DNA of 64,000 nt. Source: Planctomycetota bacterium (lineage in GTDB: Bacteria > Planctomycetota > UBA1135 > UBA2386). Under the pieces are notes generated by a model, which was not told the origin of the DNA, ran no database searches, and worked only from the letters and a program-made list of their open reading frames with translations. Location of the stretch: NCBI GenBank assembly GCA_028281765.1, contig JANQJF010000076.1, positions 24,804 through 88,803 on the forward strand, written 5' to 3'. Below are positions 45,081-54,306 of the stretch, piece after piece; position 1 is the first letter of the stretch, and every line of letters starts with the position of its first letter. The position numbers were made by a program, and so were the translations under genes.

Positions 45081-46118
45081 ATGCGGACACAGCTGACGAA
45101 GTTTGTGGCGGGCGCTGCCGTGTGCCTGGCCGCCGGCGCGACGCGCGGCCCGAAGCCGATCTTCCTCGACTTCAAGCGCGAGATCGGCAACGCCAAGATC
45201 GTCGCCGAGGCCCGAATCCTCGATGTCACCGGCGGTAAGGGGCGCGGCATGCTCGTCGCGGGGCGCGTGATCCGCGTCCGGATCACCGAGAATCCCGAGA
45301 AGATCTACCGCGGGTTCGCGTTCCTCGGCGACGAGTTGAAGCTGGCGGGTCCGCGGTGGGGGCAGGGCATGTGTGGCGTGGATCTCGCGTCGCGCGTCGA
45401 TGCCGACGAGAAGCTCACGCTGCTGCTGGTCATCAACGACAAGGATCAGATCCACATCGTCGGCGAGCCCGTGACCGGCGACGACGGCCTGCGCGGCTAC
45501 CGCGTGTGGAGCTACTGCGATTTCAACGCGGCGATCATCCATCACGGCGACGACGCGCTGAAGCTGAAGGTCTCGCAGCCGCTGGAGAAGCGGCCCGCCG
45601 AATTCGAGGGCCCGGTGTGCGTGCGAATCGGTGGCATGCTGGACCTGCTTTGGAAGCATCGCCGGGAGGCGCTCGCGCCGTTACCCAGGATCCTGCTGGA
45701 TCGTGCGCACGCGCTGAGCGAGCGCGAGCTGAAGCAGCTGCTGTTCGATCTCGGGGCTGGCGACCGCGTGCGCGCGGATGCCGCGCAGCAACGCCTCGTG
45801 CGAGACGGGGCGGATCGCGTGCCCTGGCTGCAGAAGGCGATGCAGCGCAACCACGCCGAGTCGGTGCGCGGACGGCTGCGCGAGGTGCTGGCGGCCCAGG
45901 CTGATTCGGTGCGGGCGCACGCCCTCGCGGACCGTTACCGCGCCGCCGGACGGGACGCCGTCACGGGGATGCTCGTCGAGGTGGCCCCGCGCTGCGAGGA
46001 GCCGCGCGTGCGGCGGCTCGCCTACTCGCACCTGCGCGCCGCGGCGGGCACGCACGGCATCGACGCCGAGGACGACGCGAGTCTCGTCGCGGCGATCCGC
46101 GCGCGACTCGGTCGCTAG
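45081..46118 (+). CDS. Exported protein of unknown function with helical C-terminus
   Basis: A 345-residue protein. A weak signal peptide (TKFVAGAAVCLAAGA) precedes a beta-rich domain of about 150 residues containing a GMCGVD segment and a conserved-looking WSYCDFN. The C-terminal 150 residues are helical with HEAT-like spacing (PWLQKAMQRNHAESVRGRLREVL). I do not recognise the family. It is divergent from the glycosyltransferase gene. Confidence 0.65.
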   Translation: MRTQLTKFVAGAAVCLAAGATRGPKPIFLDFKREIGNAKIVAEARILDVTGGKGRGMLVAGRVIRVRITENPEKIYRGFAFLGDELKLAGPRWGQGMCGVDLASRVDADEKLTLLLVINDKDQIHIVGEPVTGDDGLRGYRVWSYCDFNAAIIHHGDDALKLKVSQPLEKRPAEFEGPVCVRIGGMLDLLWKHRREALAPLPRILLDRAHALSERELKQLLFDLGAGDRVRADAAQQRLVRDGADRVPWLQKAMQRNHAESVRGRLREVLAAQADSVRAHALADRYRAAGRDAVTGMLVEVAPRCEEPRVRRLAYSHLRAAAGTHGIDAEDDASLVAAIRARLGR

Positions 46119-46124
46119 CGTCGA

Positions 46125-46397
46125 TCAGGCGGTCATCGAGACCGGGCGGGGATCCGTGTCCCCGGCGCCCCGAGTGAACTCGAGCGCGGTCTCCAGCGTC
46201 GGCTGGCCGTCGAAGTGCTGCGCGATCCGCTCGGCGCGCCGCTCCGTGTCGCTCGGGCTGAAGAGCATCCGCAGCAGGACACTCGGGTTGGTCGAGTCGT
46301 TGGCCACGCGGGCGAGGCGCTGCGCGCGGCGGATCGTGTCGAGGGAGGCGGACTGGGCCCAGTCGCGGCCGGCCTGGTAGTGGGTCGAAGAGTTCAT
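46125..46397 (-). CDS. Small hypothetical protein
   Basis: A 90-residue, charged, helical protein (RRAQRLARVANDSTNPSVLLRMLFSPSDTERRAERIAQHF) with no signal or membrane segment. It is convergent with the previous gene with six bases between. Codon use is like its neighbours. No recognisable domain; real gene status is moderate. Confidence 0.5.
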   Translation of the reverse strand: MNSSTHYQAGRDWAQSASLDTIRRAQRLARVANDSTNPSVLLRMLFSPSDTERRAERIAQHFDGQPTLETALEFTRGAGDTDPRPVSMTA

Positions 46398-46549
46398 AAA
46401 GTGCAGTGAGGTGGAAATTTGGGAGCGGCGAGCGTCGCCTGCTCGGCCGCGCGCAATGATGATGCGCGGGTCGAATTTCGCGCTTTTTGAGATCGCCTGA
46501 AGTGCGGCGTCGCGCGCCCCGGCACGGGCGTTGCTAGCTTGGTGCGCGC

Positions 46550-47905
46550 ATGCGCGATTCCTTCGCTTCTCATGCTGCCTCGCTCGCTTTCGCCTGCGCG
46601 TTGCTCGCCTCCGTGTCCCCGTCGCAGGTCGGCGGTCGGACCGCGACGAGTCCCGTCGAGCGGGTCGGGACGACCCCGGACGGCATCACGATCGCACGCC
46701 ATGACCACGCCGTCGCGATTCTGTCGAACGAGTGGGCGCCGACCCCGGAGGTCGTCTGGCGGCCGGACGGAAGCGCGGCATTCGCCGGGATCCGAGCGGA
46801 CGGTAAGTTCGTGACCGTCGTCGTCACGCGGGAGGGAGCCCAGGTCGGCAAGCCTCACGACTGGGCGCGGCCGCCGATCCTGGCCGGGTCGCAGTTCGTG
46901 TTTCACGTCGCCGACGTGATCGGAGAGCACAAGGAGCGCCATCAGCTCCAGGTCGATGGCAAGCGCATCGGCGGCAAGGAGGATTGGATCGGCGACCTCG
47001 CGGTCAGCACGGACGGCTCGACGCTCGCGTTCTGGACAGAACCGGGCGCGCGTCCCGGCAAGCAGGGCTCGGGCAAGCCCGTGCATCTGACGGTCGGGCG
47101 CGCGCGCGACGGCCGCTGGCGCTTCCGTCGCGGACGGACGAAGTGCAAGGACAACGGTGGCGAGGCGCCGTCCCTTTCGGCGGACGGCTCGCGCATCGCC
47201 GCGGCTGGCGTCGACCGCGAGGGTTGGCGTGTGTTGCACCGGATGGGCAAGAAGGAGCGACTGTCGGAGCCGATGGACGCCATCGTCGCGGTGGAAGTCG
47301 CCAAGGGCGGTTCGCACACCGCATGGCTCGGCGCGGGCGGTCCCATGCTGCGGGACGCGAAGCCGTTCTGGCCGCGGCGCATCGCCGAACTTCCGGCGCC
47401 GGGCTTGCGGGAGCTCGGTCGCGGCACGCGAGAACTGCTCCTGTCGCCGGACGGCCAGCATGTGGTGTGTGTCTACGCCGTCGGCGCCGGGATGGGATTG
47501 GCGATCGACGGTGTGCCCGTTCCATCGGAACAGCCGTGGGCGTTCGTCGGTCCGCTCGCGTTCTCGCCGGACGGCGACCGACTCGCGTTCGGGGTACGCG
47601 GCGCGAAAGACGAAACCGTGCGGCTGCAGATCGGCACGCTGACGGACGAACGTGCGAAGCCGTGGAAGGCCGAGCGCGTGGTCGCGACTGAGGGGCTCGA
47701 GGTGCGCGCGCTGTTCTGGAGCGGCGCGGGAGCGCTCGCCTACCAGGCACGCGACGCGAACGGGTGGTTCATCGGGCTGGCCGACGGCGGCCGCAGCGAG
47801 TCGCGGGACTTGGTCGGGCGTCCGTTCTTCCAGGATGACGGGAGCGTGCGGCATGGGGCCGTGGAGGCGACGGCGCTGCTTTGGGTGCGCTGCGACACGC
47901 GCTAA
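46550..47905 (+). CDS. Exported WD40-like (PD40) beta-propeller protein
   Basis: A 451-residue protein with a probable signal peptide (SLAFACALLASVSPSQ). It contains blade motifs of the TolB/PD40 type: VVWRPDGSAAFAGI, LAVSTDGSTLAFW, PSLSADGSRIAAAG, LLLSPDGQHVVCVY and LAFSPDGDRLAFGV. No peptidase domain follows, so it is probably a binding protein. Its last four bases overlap the end of the convergent rtcR gene. Confidence 0.75.
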   Translation: MRDSFASHAASLAFACALLASVSPSQVGGRTATSPVERVGTTPDGITIARHDHAVAILSNEWAPTPEVVWRPDGSAAFAGIRADGKFVTVVVTREGAQVGKPHDWARPPILAGSQFVFHVADVIGEHKERHQLQVDGKRIGGKEDWIGDLAVSTDGSTLAFWTEPGARPGKQGSGKPVHLTVGRARDGRWRFRRGRTKCKDNGGEAPSLSADGSRIAAAGVDREGWRVLHRMGKKERLSEPMDAIVAVEVAKGGSHTAWLGAGGPMLRDAKPFWPRRIAELPAPGLRELGRGTRELLLSPDGQHVVCVYAVGAGMGLAIDGVPVPSEQPWAFVGPLAFSPDGDRLAFGVRGAKDETVRLQIGTLTDERAKPWKAERVVATEGLEVRALFWSGAGALAYQARDANGWFIGLADGGRSESRDLVGRPFFQDDGSVRHGAVEATALLWVRCDTR

Positions 47906-49500
47906 CCCACGATCTCCCCGAAGCTCACCCCGAACTTCCCCAGATACTTCCGCAGCCGGTCCGCGTCGTTCTTCGACGCCTTCTTCGCGAGCGACGCCGC
48001 GAACAGCGTCCGTCCCGCCTCCGACAGGCTCTTGCTCCGTCGGCAGACGCGTACGACTTCCGCGAGCTGCACGCGGTCGAAGAGGTCGAGTGCCTCCGCG
48101 GCGTCCTCGCCGAGCAGCTCTTCGAGTCCGTCGTCCTTCCCCGGCGCGTCCCGCCGCCAGTCCGCGCGCAGTCGATCGATCTCGATCCGTACGTCGTGCG
48201 CGTTGATCCGTCCCCCGTGCGACAGCGTGCCGAGCCGCGTGATGCTCGCGTTGAGGTCGCGGAAGTTGCCGAGCCAGGCGCCTTCGCCGCCGGTCGCGAA
48301 CTCGAGGTAGCGCTTCCGCGCCTCCTTGTTGAACGCGATCTTGCGGCCCGTGTCGGTCGAGAACCGGTCGAGCTCGTAGTCGAGGTTGGGCTCGAGGTCC
48401 TCGATGCGGTCGCGCAGGCCCGGCAGGCGGAACGTCCACAGGTTGATGCGCGCGAGGAGGTCCTCGCGGAAGAGGCCCTTGGCGACGTGCTCGCCGAGGT
48501 CGCGGTTGGTGCCGGCGATCAGCTGGAAGTCGGACTCGATCTCGGTGTCGGCGCCGAGCGGCAGGAAGCGCTTCTCCTCTAGCGCGCGGAGCAGCATCGC
48601 CTGCTCGTCGAGGCCGAGCTCGCCGATCTCGTCGAGGAATAGAAGGCCTTGGTCCGCGGTCTTGAGCAGGCCCGCGCGGTCGCTCGCGGCGCCGGTGAAC
48701 GCGCCCTTCTTGTGGCCGAACAGCGTCGAGTGCGCCTGGTCGCCGCGCAGCGTCGCGCAGTTGACCTCGACGAACGGGCCTTCGAGCTGGTGGCGGCTGC
48801 GGCGCAGCTCGGCGATGCGAGACGCGAGTTGGGACTTGCCAGCTCCGGTCGGGCCCATCAGCAGGATCGGAGCGGTCGAGACGTTCGCGACCTTCTCGAT
48901 CTCGTCGATCTGGCGGTTGAACTCGCGGTTGCGCGTGTCGATGCCAGACTTGAGCAGCGACACGCCCTCGTCGTGTTCGCGCGCGTGCCGCGTCGCGATC
49001 TGGTCGTAGCGCGACAGGTCCAGGTCGATGATCTGGAACGTGCCGATCGGGTCGCGCTGCTTGCGATCGGGCGGGCTGGTCTGAATCAGGCGCGCCGGCA
49101 GGTGGCGCGTCTCGGTCAGCAGGAACAGGCAGATCTGCGCGACGTGGGTGCCGGTCGTGATGTGGACGAGGTAGTCCTCGTGCTCGGGTCGCCACGCGAA
49201 CGCCCTCGCGAAGTCGTGGAGCGACGAGAACACCTCCTCGAAGTCCCACGCGTTGCGCAGGTTCACGGTGTGGAACTCGACGGACGTCTCGGGCGAGACG
49301 AGCAGGATGTCGTCGCGGACGCGTTCGGCGATCTGGGTGTAGCGGTCGTCGACGAGCAGCACGAACCGGTCGACGAGCAGGTCCTCGTGTTGGCACACGG
49401 AGACCGATGGGCGCCAGCGCTCCCAGCGGTCCTGGCGGTTGCCGCGGTCGAGGGTCGAGCCGAGGAAGCCGATCACGGTGTGTCCGAACGATTTAGCCAT
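47902..49500 (-). CDS. rtcR: RtcR, sigma-54-dependent activator of the RNA-repair operon
   Basis: A 532-residue protein, the same length as E. coli RtcR and similar from end to end. Residues 1-185 are the CARF-like RtcR sensor domain (GFLGSTLDRG, RWRPSVSVCQHEDLLVDR, HITTGTHVAQIC). Residues about 188-425 are the AAA+ domain with Walker A GPTGAGKS (216-223), the sigma-54 contact loop GAFTGA (266-271) and Walker B LLFLDEIGE. The C-terminus carries the helix-turn-helix region (KSLSEAGRTLF...DADRLRKYLGKFG). Family knowledge: RtcR senses RNA-damage products and turns on rtc genes with sigma-54. ATG 49500 starts at the conserved N-terminus. It is divergent from the Ro60 gene. Confidence 0.95.
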   Translation of the reverse strand: MAKSFGHTVIGFLGSTLDRGNRQDRWERWRPSVSVCQHEDLLVDRFVLLVDDRYTQIAERVRDDILLVSPETSVEFHTVNLRNAWDFEEVFSSLHDFARAFAWRPEHEDYLVHITTGTHVAQICLFLLTETRHLPARLIQTSPPDRKQRDPIGTFQIIDLDLSRYDQIATRHAREHDEGVSLLKSGIDTRNREFNRQIDEIEKVANVSTAPILLMGPTGAGKSQLASRIAELRRSRHQLEGPFVEVNCATLRGDQAHSTLFGHKKGAFTGAASDRAGLLKTADQGLLFLDEIGELGLDEQAMLLRALEEKRFLPLGADTEIESDFQLIAGTNRDLGEHVAKGLFREDLLARINLWTFRLPGLRDRIEDLEPNLDYELDRFSTDTGRKIAFNKEARKRYLEFATGGEGAWLGNFRDLNASITRLGTLSHGGRINAHDVRIEIDRLRADWRRDAPGKDDGLEELLGEDAAEALDLFDRVQLAEVVRVCRRSKSLSEAGRTLFAASLAKKASKNDADRLRKYLGKFGVSFGEIVG

Positions 49501-49628
49501 TTGGATAGAACATGAGGATATCAGATACAAAAACTCCTATCGACTTCGCGGGCGACTCAGGCATTCGAAATTCATAAGCCTCCATATCAATGTAACTTGC
49601 AGCCATTGGTGTGTTTTCTCCGAGCTCT

Positions 49629-49644
49629 TGGCACACGCCGTGCT
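49629..49644 (+). promoter_or_regulatory. Sigma-54 promoter of the Ro60-Y RNA-rtcBA operon
   Basis: TGGCAC-N5-GTGCT matches the -24/-12 consensus TGGCAC-N5-TTGCW, with ten bases between the invariant GG (49630-49631) and GC (49642-49643). Transcription should start near 49655. AGGAG (49668-49672) then lies eight bases before the ATG of the Ro60 gene. It faces away from rtcR, as expected. Confidence 0.85.
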
Positions 49645-49680
49645 CTGTCTCCTCCCGTCTCCCACACAGGAGCGAACATC

Positions 49681-51243
49681 ATGGCGAACAAGACTCTCTT
49701 CCAATCCCTGCGAGGCCGACTGTTGCCGAAGGCGACCGCGACCAACGAGGCCGGCGGCCGCGCTTACCAGCGCACGCCCGAGGAAGTGCTCGCGCAGCTC
49801 ACCGCGACCGGAACGCTCGACTCGACCTACTACGCGTCGGCCGAGATGCAGCTCGACCAGGTTCTCGCCGCGTGCGAGAGCGTCGACGTCGACTACATCG
49901 CGAAGGCGGCGATCTACGCGCGGCAGAAGGCGAAGATGAAGGACATGCCGGCGTTGCTCTGCGCGGTGCTGGCCGTGCGTGACGGCAAGGTGCTCGAGTC
50001 GGTCTTCGACCGCTGCATCGACTCGCCGCGCATGCTCCGCACCTTCGTGCAGATCCTCCGCTCGGGCGCCGTCGGTCGGAAGTCGCTCGGCTCGTTGCCG
50101 AAGCGTCTCGTCCGCCAGTGGTTCGCGAAGCGTAGCGATCAGCAGCTGTTCGCCGGTTCGGTCGGCAAGAGCCCGTCGCTCGGGGACGTGATCAAGATGG
50201 TCCACCCCAAGCCGACGAGCCCGCAGCGCGAAGCGATGCTCGGCTACCTCATCGGCAAGGACGTCGACGAGACGTTGCTCCCGTCCGTGGTGCAACAGCT
50301 CCACGCGTTCCGTCGCTTCGAGACCGACCAGGTCCCGGATGTCCCGTTCCAGTTCTTGACCTCCACGAACCGTCTCGGCATCGAGGAGTGGAAGCAGATC
50401 GCGTTGCGTGCCCCGTGGCAGATGACGCGCATGAACCTCAACACCTTCCAACGCAACAGCGTGTTCTACGACCACGACGTCGTGGAGGCGGTCGCCGACC
50501 GCCTGCGCGATCCGGCCGCGATCGAACACGCGAACGTCTTCCCGTATCAGCTCATGACGACCTTCTACAACATGGACGCCACGATCCCGTCGCGGATCCG
50601 TGACGCGGTGCAGGATGCGCTCGAGATCTCGCTCTCGAACGTGCCTCGCATCCCGGGCAAGGTCTACGTGGCGCTCGACGTGTCGGGTTCGATGCACTCG
50701 CCGATCACCGGCGTCCGCAAGGGCAGCACGTCCTGGATGACGTGCGTGCACGTTGCGGCGCTGATCGCGGCGGCCATCGTGCGACGCAACCAGCGCGCTA
50801 CGGTGATCCCGTTCCACGACGAGGTCGTCAAGGCGAAGATCAACTCGCGTGACTCGGTTGCGACGAACGCAGAGCGTCTCGCCGACCTCCCGTCGGGCGG
50901 GACGAACTGCAGTGCGCCGCTGGCCTGGCTCAACAAGCGCAAGGCGAACGGCGACGTCGTGATCTACGTCTCAGACAACCAGTCGTGGGTGGACACCAAG
51001 GACACCTCGCGTTGGGCGACCGCGACGATGCGTGAGTGGAACGCGTTCAAGGCGCGCAACCCGGACGCTCGGATGGTCTGCATCGACTTGCAGCCCTACA
51101 CGACCGTTCAGGCGTGCGATCGCGACGACATCCTCAACGTCGGGGGCTTCTCCGACGAGGTCTTCACGGTGATGCGCGACTTCGCGTGTGGGCGCTACGC
51201 CGCCCAGCGCTGGGTCGAGCGGATCCGCAAGACCGAGGTCTGA
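49681..51243 (+). CDS. rsr: Ro60/Rsr, TROVE-domain RNA-binding protein
   Basis: A 520-residue bacterial Ro60 orthologue. Residues about 30-340 are the TROVE HEAT-repeat ring (YIAKAAIYARQKAKMKDMPALL, RMLRTFVQILRSGAVGRKSLG, WKQIALRAPWQMTRMNLNTFQRN). Residues about 345-515 are a von Willebrand A domain with an intact MIDAS: DVSGS, the Thr of GGTNCS, and VSDN. Ro60 binds Y RNAs on its outer surface and misfolded RNA ends in its cavity, and in bacteria it helps exonucleases with RNA turnover. It is first in the operon, with three Y RNA genes directly after it. Confidence 0.95.
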   Translation: MANKTLFQSLRGRLLPKATATNEAGGRAYQRTPEEVLAQLTATGTLDSTYYASAEMQLDQVLAACESVDVDYIAKAAIYARQKAKMKDMPALLCAVLAVRDGKVLESVFDRCIDSPRMLRTFVQILRSGAVGRKSLGSLPKRLVRQWFAKRSDQQLFAGSVGKSPSLGDVIKMVHPKPTSPQREAMLGYLIGKDVDETLLPSVVQQLHAFRRFETDQVPDVPFQFLTSTNRLGIEEWKQIALRAPWQMTRMNLNTFQRNSVFYDHDVVEAVADRLRDPAAIEHANVFPYQLMTTFYNMDATIPSRIRDAVQDALEISLSNVPRIPGKVYVALDVSGSMHSPITGVRKGSTSWMTCVHVAALIAAAIVRRNQRATVIPFHDEVVKAKINSRDSVATNAERLADLPSGGTNCSAPLAWLNKRKANGDVVIYVSDNQSWVDTKDTSRWATATMREWNAFKARNPDARMVCIDLQPYTTVQACDRDDILNVGGFSDEVFTVMRDFACGRYAAQRWVERIRKTEV

Positions 51244-51256
51244 TATTGAAACAACC

Positions 51257-51385
51257 GCGGCGAATGCGGTCGTGACTCCATGAATCTCGAGGTCGCGGGT
51301 TCGAACCCCGCCGGTGCCGAACTCTGGCGCCGTAGCTCAGTCCGGTAGAGCACGAGGCAATGTCACCGCCACGCCTTGTCGTCGC
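51257..51385 (+). ncRNA. Y RNA 1, YrlA-type with permuted tRNA-like module
   Basis: Outer Ro60-binding stem: GCGGCGA (51257-51263) pairs with TCGTCGC (51379-51385), next to the conserved AATGC and CTTG. Inner stem: GTGAC (51272-51276) with GTCAC (51362-51366). An anticodon-stem-like CTCG (51286-51289)/CGAG (51353-51356) leads into a tRNA-like module in permuted order. T arm: GCGGG, TTCGAAC, CCCGC (51295-51311). Acceptor 3' strand CGGTGCC (51312-51318), a seven-base loop, acceptor 5' strand GGCGCCG (51326-51332). Then TA as U8-A9 and D arm GCTC...GAGC (51335-51351). All seven acceptor pairs form. It starts 13 bases after the Ro60 stop. Confidence 0.9.
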
Positions 51386-51399
51386 ACCTTTGGTTTTCT

Positions 51400-51531
51400 C
51401 GGCGAATGCTGAAGCAACTACATGGTTTTCAATCCCCAGGTCGCGGGTTCGAGTCCCGCCGGCTCCATATCCCACTCCGGGGCCGTAGCTCAGTGGTAGA
51501 GCAGGAACGTTGCTTCGACTCCTTGTCGCCG
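51400..51531 (+). ncRNA. Y RNA 2, YrlA-type with permuted tRNA-like module
   Basis: Outer stem CGGCGA (51400-51405) with TCGCCG (51526-51531). Inner eight-base stem GAAGCAAC (51411-51418) with GTTGCTTC (51509-51516). T arm GCGGG, TTCGAGT, CCCGC (51443-51459). Acceptor strands CGGCTCC (51460-51466) and GGGGCCG (51479-51485) pair over seven bases around a 12-base loop. TA precedes D arm GCTC, AGTGGTA, GAGC (51488-51502). The anticodon-side stem is weak. TTTTT (51532-51536) follows the 3' end immediately. Confidence 0.9.
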
Positions 51532-51572
51532 TTTTTCGAATTCAACTGACATACACGACCAAACGAACAACC

Positions 51573-51666
51573 CGGCGAATGCCCGGGGCAACTACATCTT
51601 CTGGCACATGTCCGCGCGAGCGGACCGGGTTCGACTCCCGAACGTTGCTCCAAACACTTGTCGCCG
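51573..51666 (+). ncRNA. Y RNA 3, shortened form with T arm but no D arm
   Basis: Outer stem CGGCGA (51573-51578) with TCGCCG (51661-51666), with the same AATGC and CTTG neighbours as the other two. Inner eight-base stem GGGGCAAC (51585-51592) with GTTGCTCC (51644-51651). The head differs: hairpin GTCCGC-GCGA-GCGGAC (51610-51625) sits directly 5' of a T-arm-like CGGG, TTCGACT, CCCG (51626-51640). No acceptor or D arm can be drawn. It shares ACTACAT after the inner stem with Y RNA 2. Confidence 0.82.
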
Positions 51667-51703
51667 ACCTTTCTCGAGAACAACACGCTTCGAGGACAAC
51701 ACG

Positions 51704-52939
<1,236 letters not shown>

Positions 52940-52948
52940 GATCGACCG

Positions 52949-53977
52949 ATGGCTGAGATGATCCAAATCGATGGCAGCGCCGGCGAAGGCGGCGGACAGA
53001 TCCTGCGCACGTCGCTCGGTCTGTCCGCCTGCTCGGGCCGACCGTTCGCGATCGCGGGCATCCGGCAGAAGCGCAAGAAGCCGGGCCTCATGCGCCAGCA
53101 CCTTACCGCGGTGCTGGCGGCGGCCGAGGTCTGTCAGGCCGACGTCGAGGGTGCGGCGATCGGTTCGCTCGGCCTGACGTTTGCTCCGGGCGCGGTGCGC
53201 GCTGGCGACTACCGGTTCGCGGTCGGCACGGCCGGCAGCACGACTCTCGTGCTGCAGACCGTGCTGCCGCCGCTGCTGCAGGCCGACGGTCCGAGCAAGG
53301 TCGTGATCGAGGGTGGCACGCACAACCCGTGGTCGCCGCCGTTCGACTTCCTGGCCGGGAGCTTCATGCCGGCTCTCGCGAAGTTCGGTCCGCAGGTGAC
53401 GGCGCGCTGCACGCGGCCGGGCTTCTACCCGGCGGGCGGTGGCCGCATCGAGGTCGAGATCCAGCCGGGTGGCGCGCTGCGGCCGGTCGAGCTCATGGAG
53501 CGCGGCAAGCTGCTCGAGCGTCGCGCGGTCGCGACCGTCGCGCGTTTGCCGGGCACGATCGCCGAGCGCGAGCTCGAGGTCGTCCGCAAGAAGCTCGGCT
53601 TCCAACAGGAAGAACTCCGCGTCCACAGCGCGAAGGCGTCCCTCGGCCCGGGCAACGTGCTGTCGATCGAGCACCGCTACGAGAACGTTACCGAGATCCA
53701 GACCGGCTTCGGCGAACTCGGCGTCAGCGCCGAGCGCGTCGCGCGCGGCGCGGTCCGCGATGCCAAGAAGTACCTCGAGACCGACGCGCCGGTCGGCGCG
53801 CACCTCGCGGACCAGCTGCTGATCCCGATGGCGCTGGCCGGCGGTGGCGCGTTCCGCACGGTCGCACCGACGATGCACACGCGGACCAACTGCGAGGTCG
53901 TGGGGCAGTTCTTGCCGGTGTCGTTCGACGTCGTCGAGGACGGCGCCGAGTTCGTGATCCGGGTGGCGGCGCGATGA
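52949..53977 (+). CDS. rtcA: RtcA, RNA 3'-terminal phosphate cyclase
   Basis: A 342-residue cyclase that converts RNA 3'-phosphates to 2',3'-cyclic phosphates through a covalent His-AMP. Family motifs: IDGSAGEGGGQILRTSLGLS at the start, KPGLMRQHLTAV, the GTAGSTTLVLQT nucleotide region, RPGFYPAGGG, ALAGGGAF, and TMHTRTN near residue 310, which carries the adenylated His. Length is as in E. coli (338). Its stop overlaps the start of the next small gene (ATGA). Confidence 0.95.
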   Translation: MAEMIQIDGSAGEGGGQILRTSLGLSACSGRPFAIAGIRQKRKKPGLMRQHLTAVLAAAEVCQADVEGAAIGSLGLTFAPGAVRAGDYRFAVGTAGSTTLVLQTVLPPLLQADGPSKVVIEGGTHNPWSPPFDFLAGSFMPALAKFGPQVTARCTRPGFYPAGGGRIEVEIQPGGALRPVELMERGKLLERRAVATVARLPGTIAERELEVVRKKLGFQQEELRVHSAKASLGPGNVLSIEHRYENVTEIQTGFGELGVSAERVARGAVRDAKKYLETDAPVGAHLADQLLIPMALAGGGAFRTVAPTMHTRTNCEVVGQFLPVSFDVVEDGAEFVIRVAAR

Positions 53978-54246
53978 GAGTCAATCGCCCCTCGTGGACG
54001 CTGCGGCGGCCGTGCCCGGTTTGCGATCAGGGGCAGGCGCTGCTGTTGGTCGCATGTCCGGAGTGTGAGGCGTTGGCGCTGGTCTGCCTCGAGGAGGGGG
54101 CGGTGTTCGCGGGAGTGACCGACACGGACGCTGCGCCACCGGACGCGACGTGCGGGGAGTGCGGCCGTCACGCGATCGAGGAGTTCGAGGATGCGACGGA
54201 CGAGCAGATCCAGCGGGCTGGACTGACGGCCGCGGACTACGAGTGA
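53974..54246 (+). CDS. Small zinc-ribbon protein coupled to rtcA
   Basis: A 90-residue acidic protein with three Cys pairs: CPVC near residue 14, CPEC near residue 29 and CGEC near residue 60. The first two resemble a zinc ribbon. The start ATG overlaps the rtcA stop by four bases, so it is translated with the RNA-repair genes and ends the operon before the next gene's own GGAGG site. I do not know this protein from described rtc operons. An RNA- or protein-binding accessory role is inference only. Confidence 0.75.
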   Translation: MRVNRPSWTLRRPCPVCDQGQALLLVACPECEALALVCLEEGAVFAGVTDTDAAPPDATCGECGRHAIEEFEDATDEQIQRAGLTAADYE

Positions 54247-54306
54247 CCCGCGGATTCCGGCACGCTCGCACGCAGAATGCTACGATCGGCCCATTGGAGG
54301 CTCATC

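Noticed and set aside
51286..51356. Circularly permuted tRNA gene
   Set aside because: The order of arms fits, but there is no anticodon loop or splice motif, and the Ro60-binding stem and adjacent Ro60 gene explain it better as a Y RNA.
51326..51466. Ordinary tRNA gene with an intron
   Set aside because: A D-arm half (51326-51351) and a later T-arm half (51443-51466) can be joined into a cloverleaf, but they belong to different Y RNAs, have no anticodon arm, and each half already pairs with its own close neighbour in permuted order.
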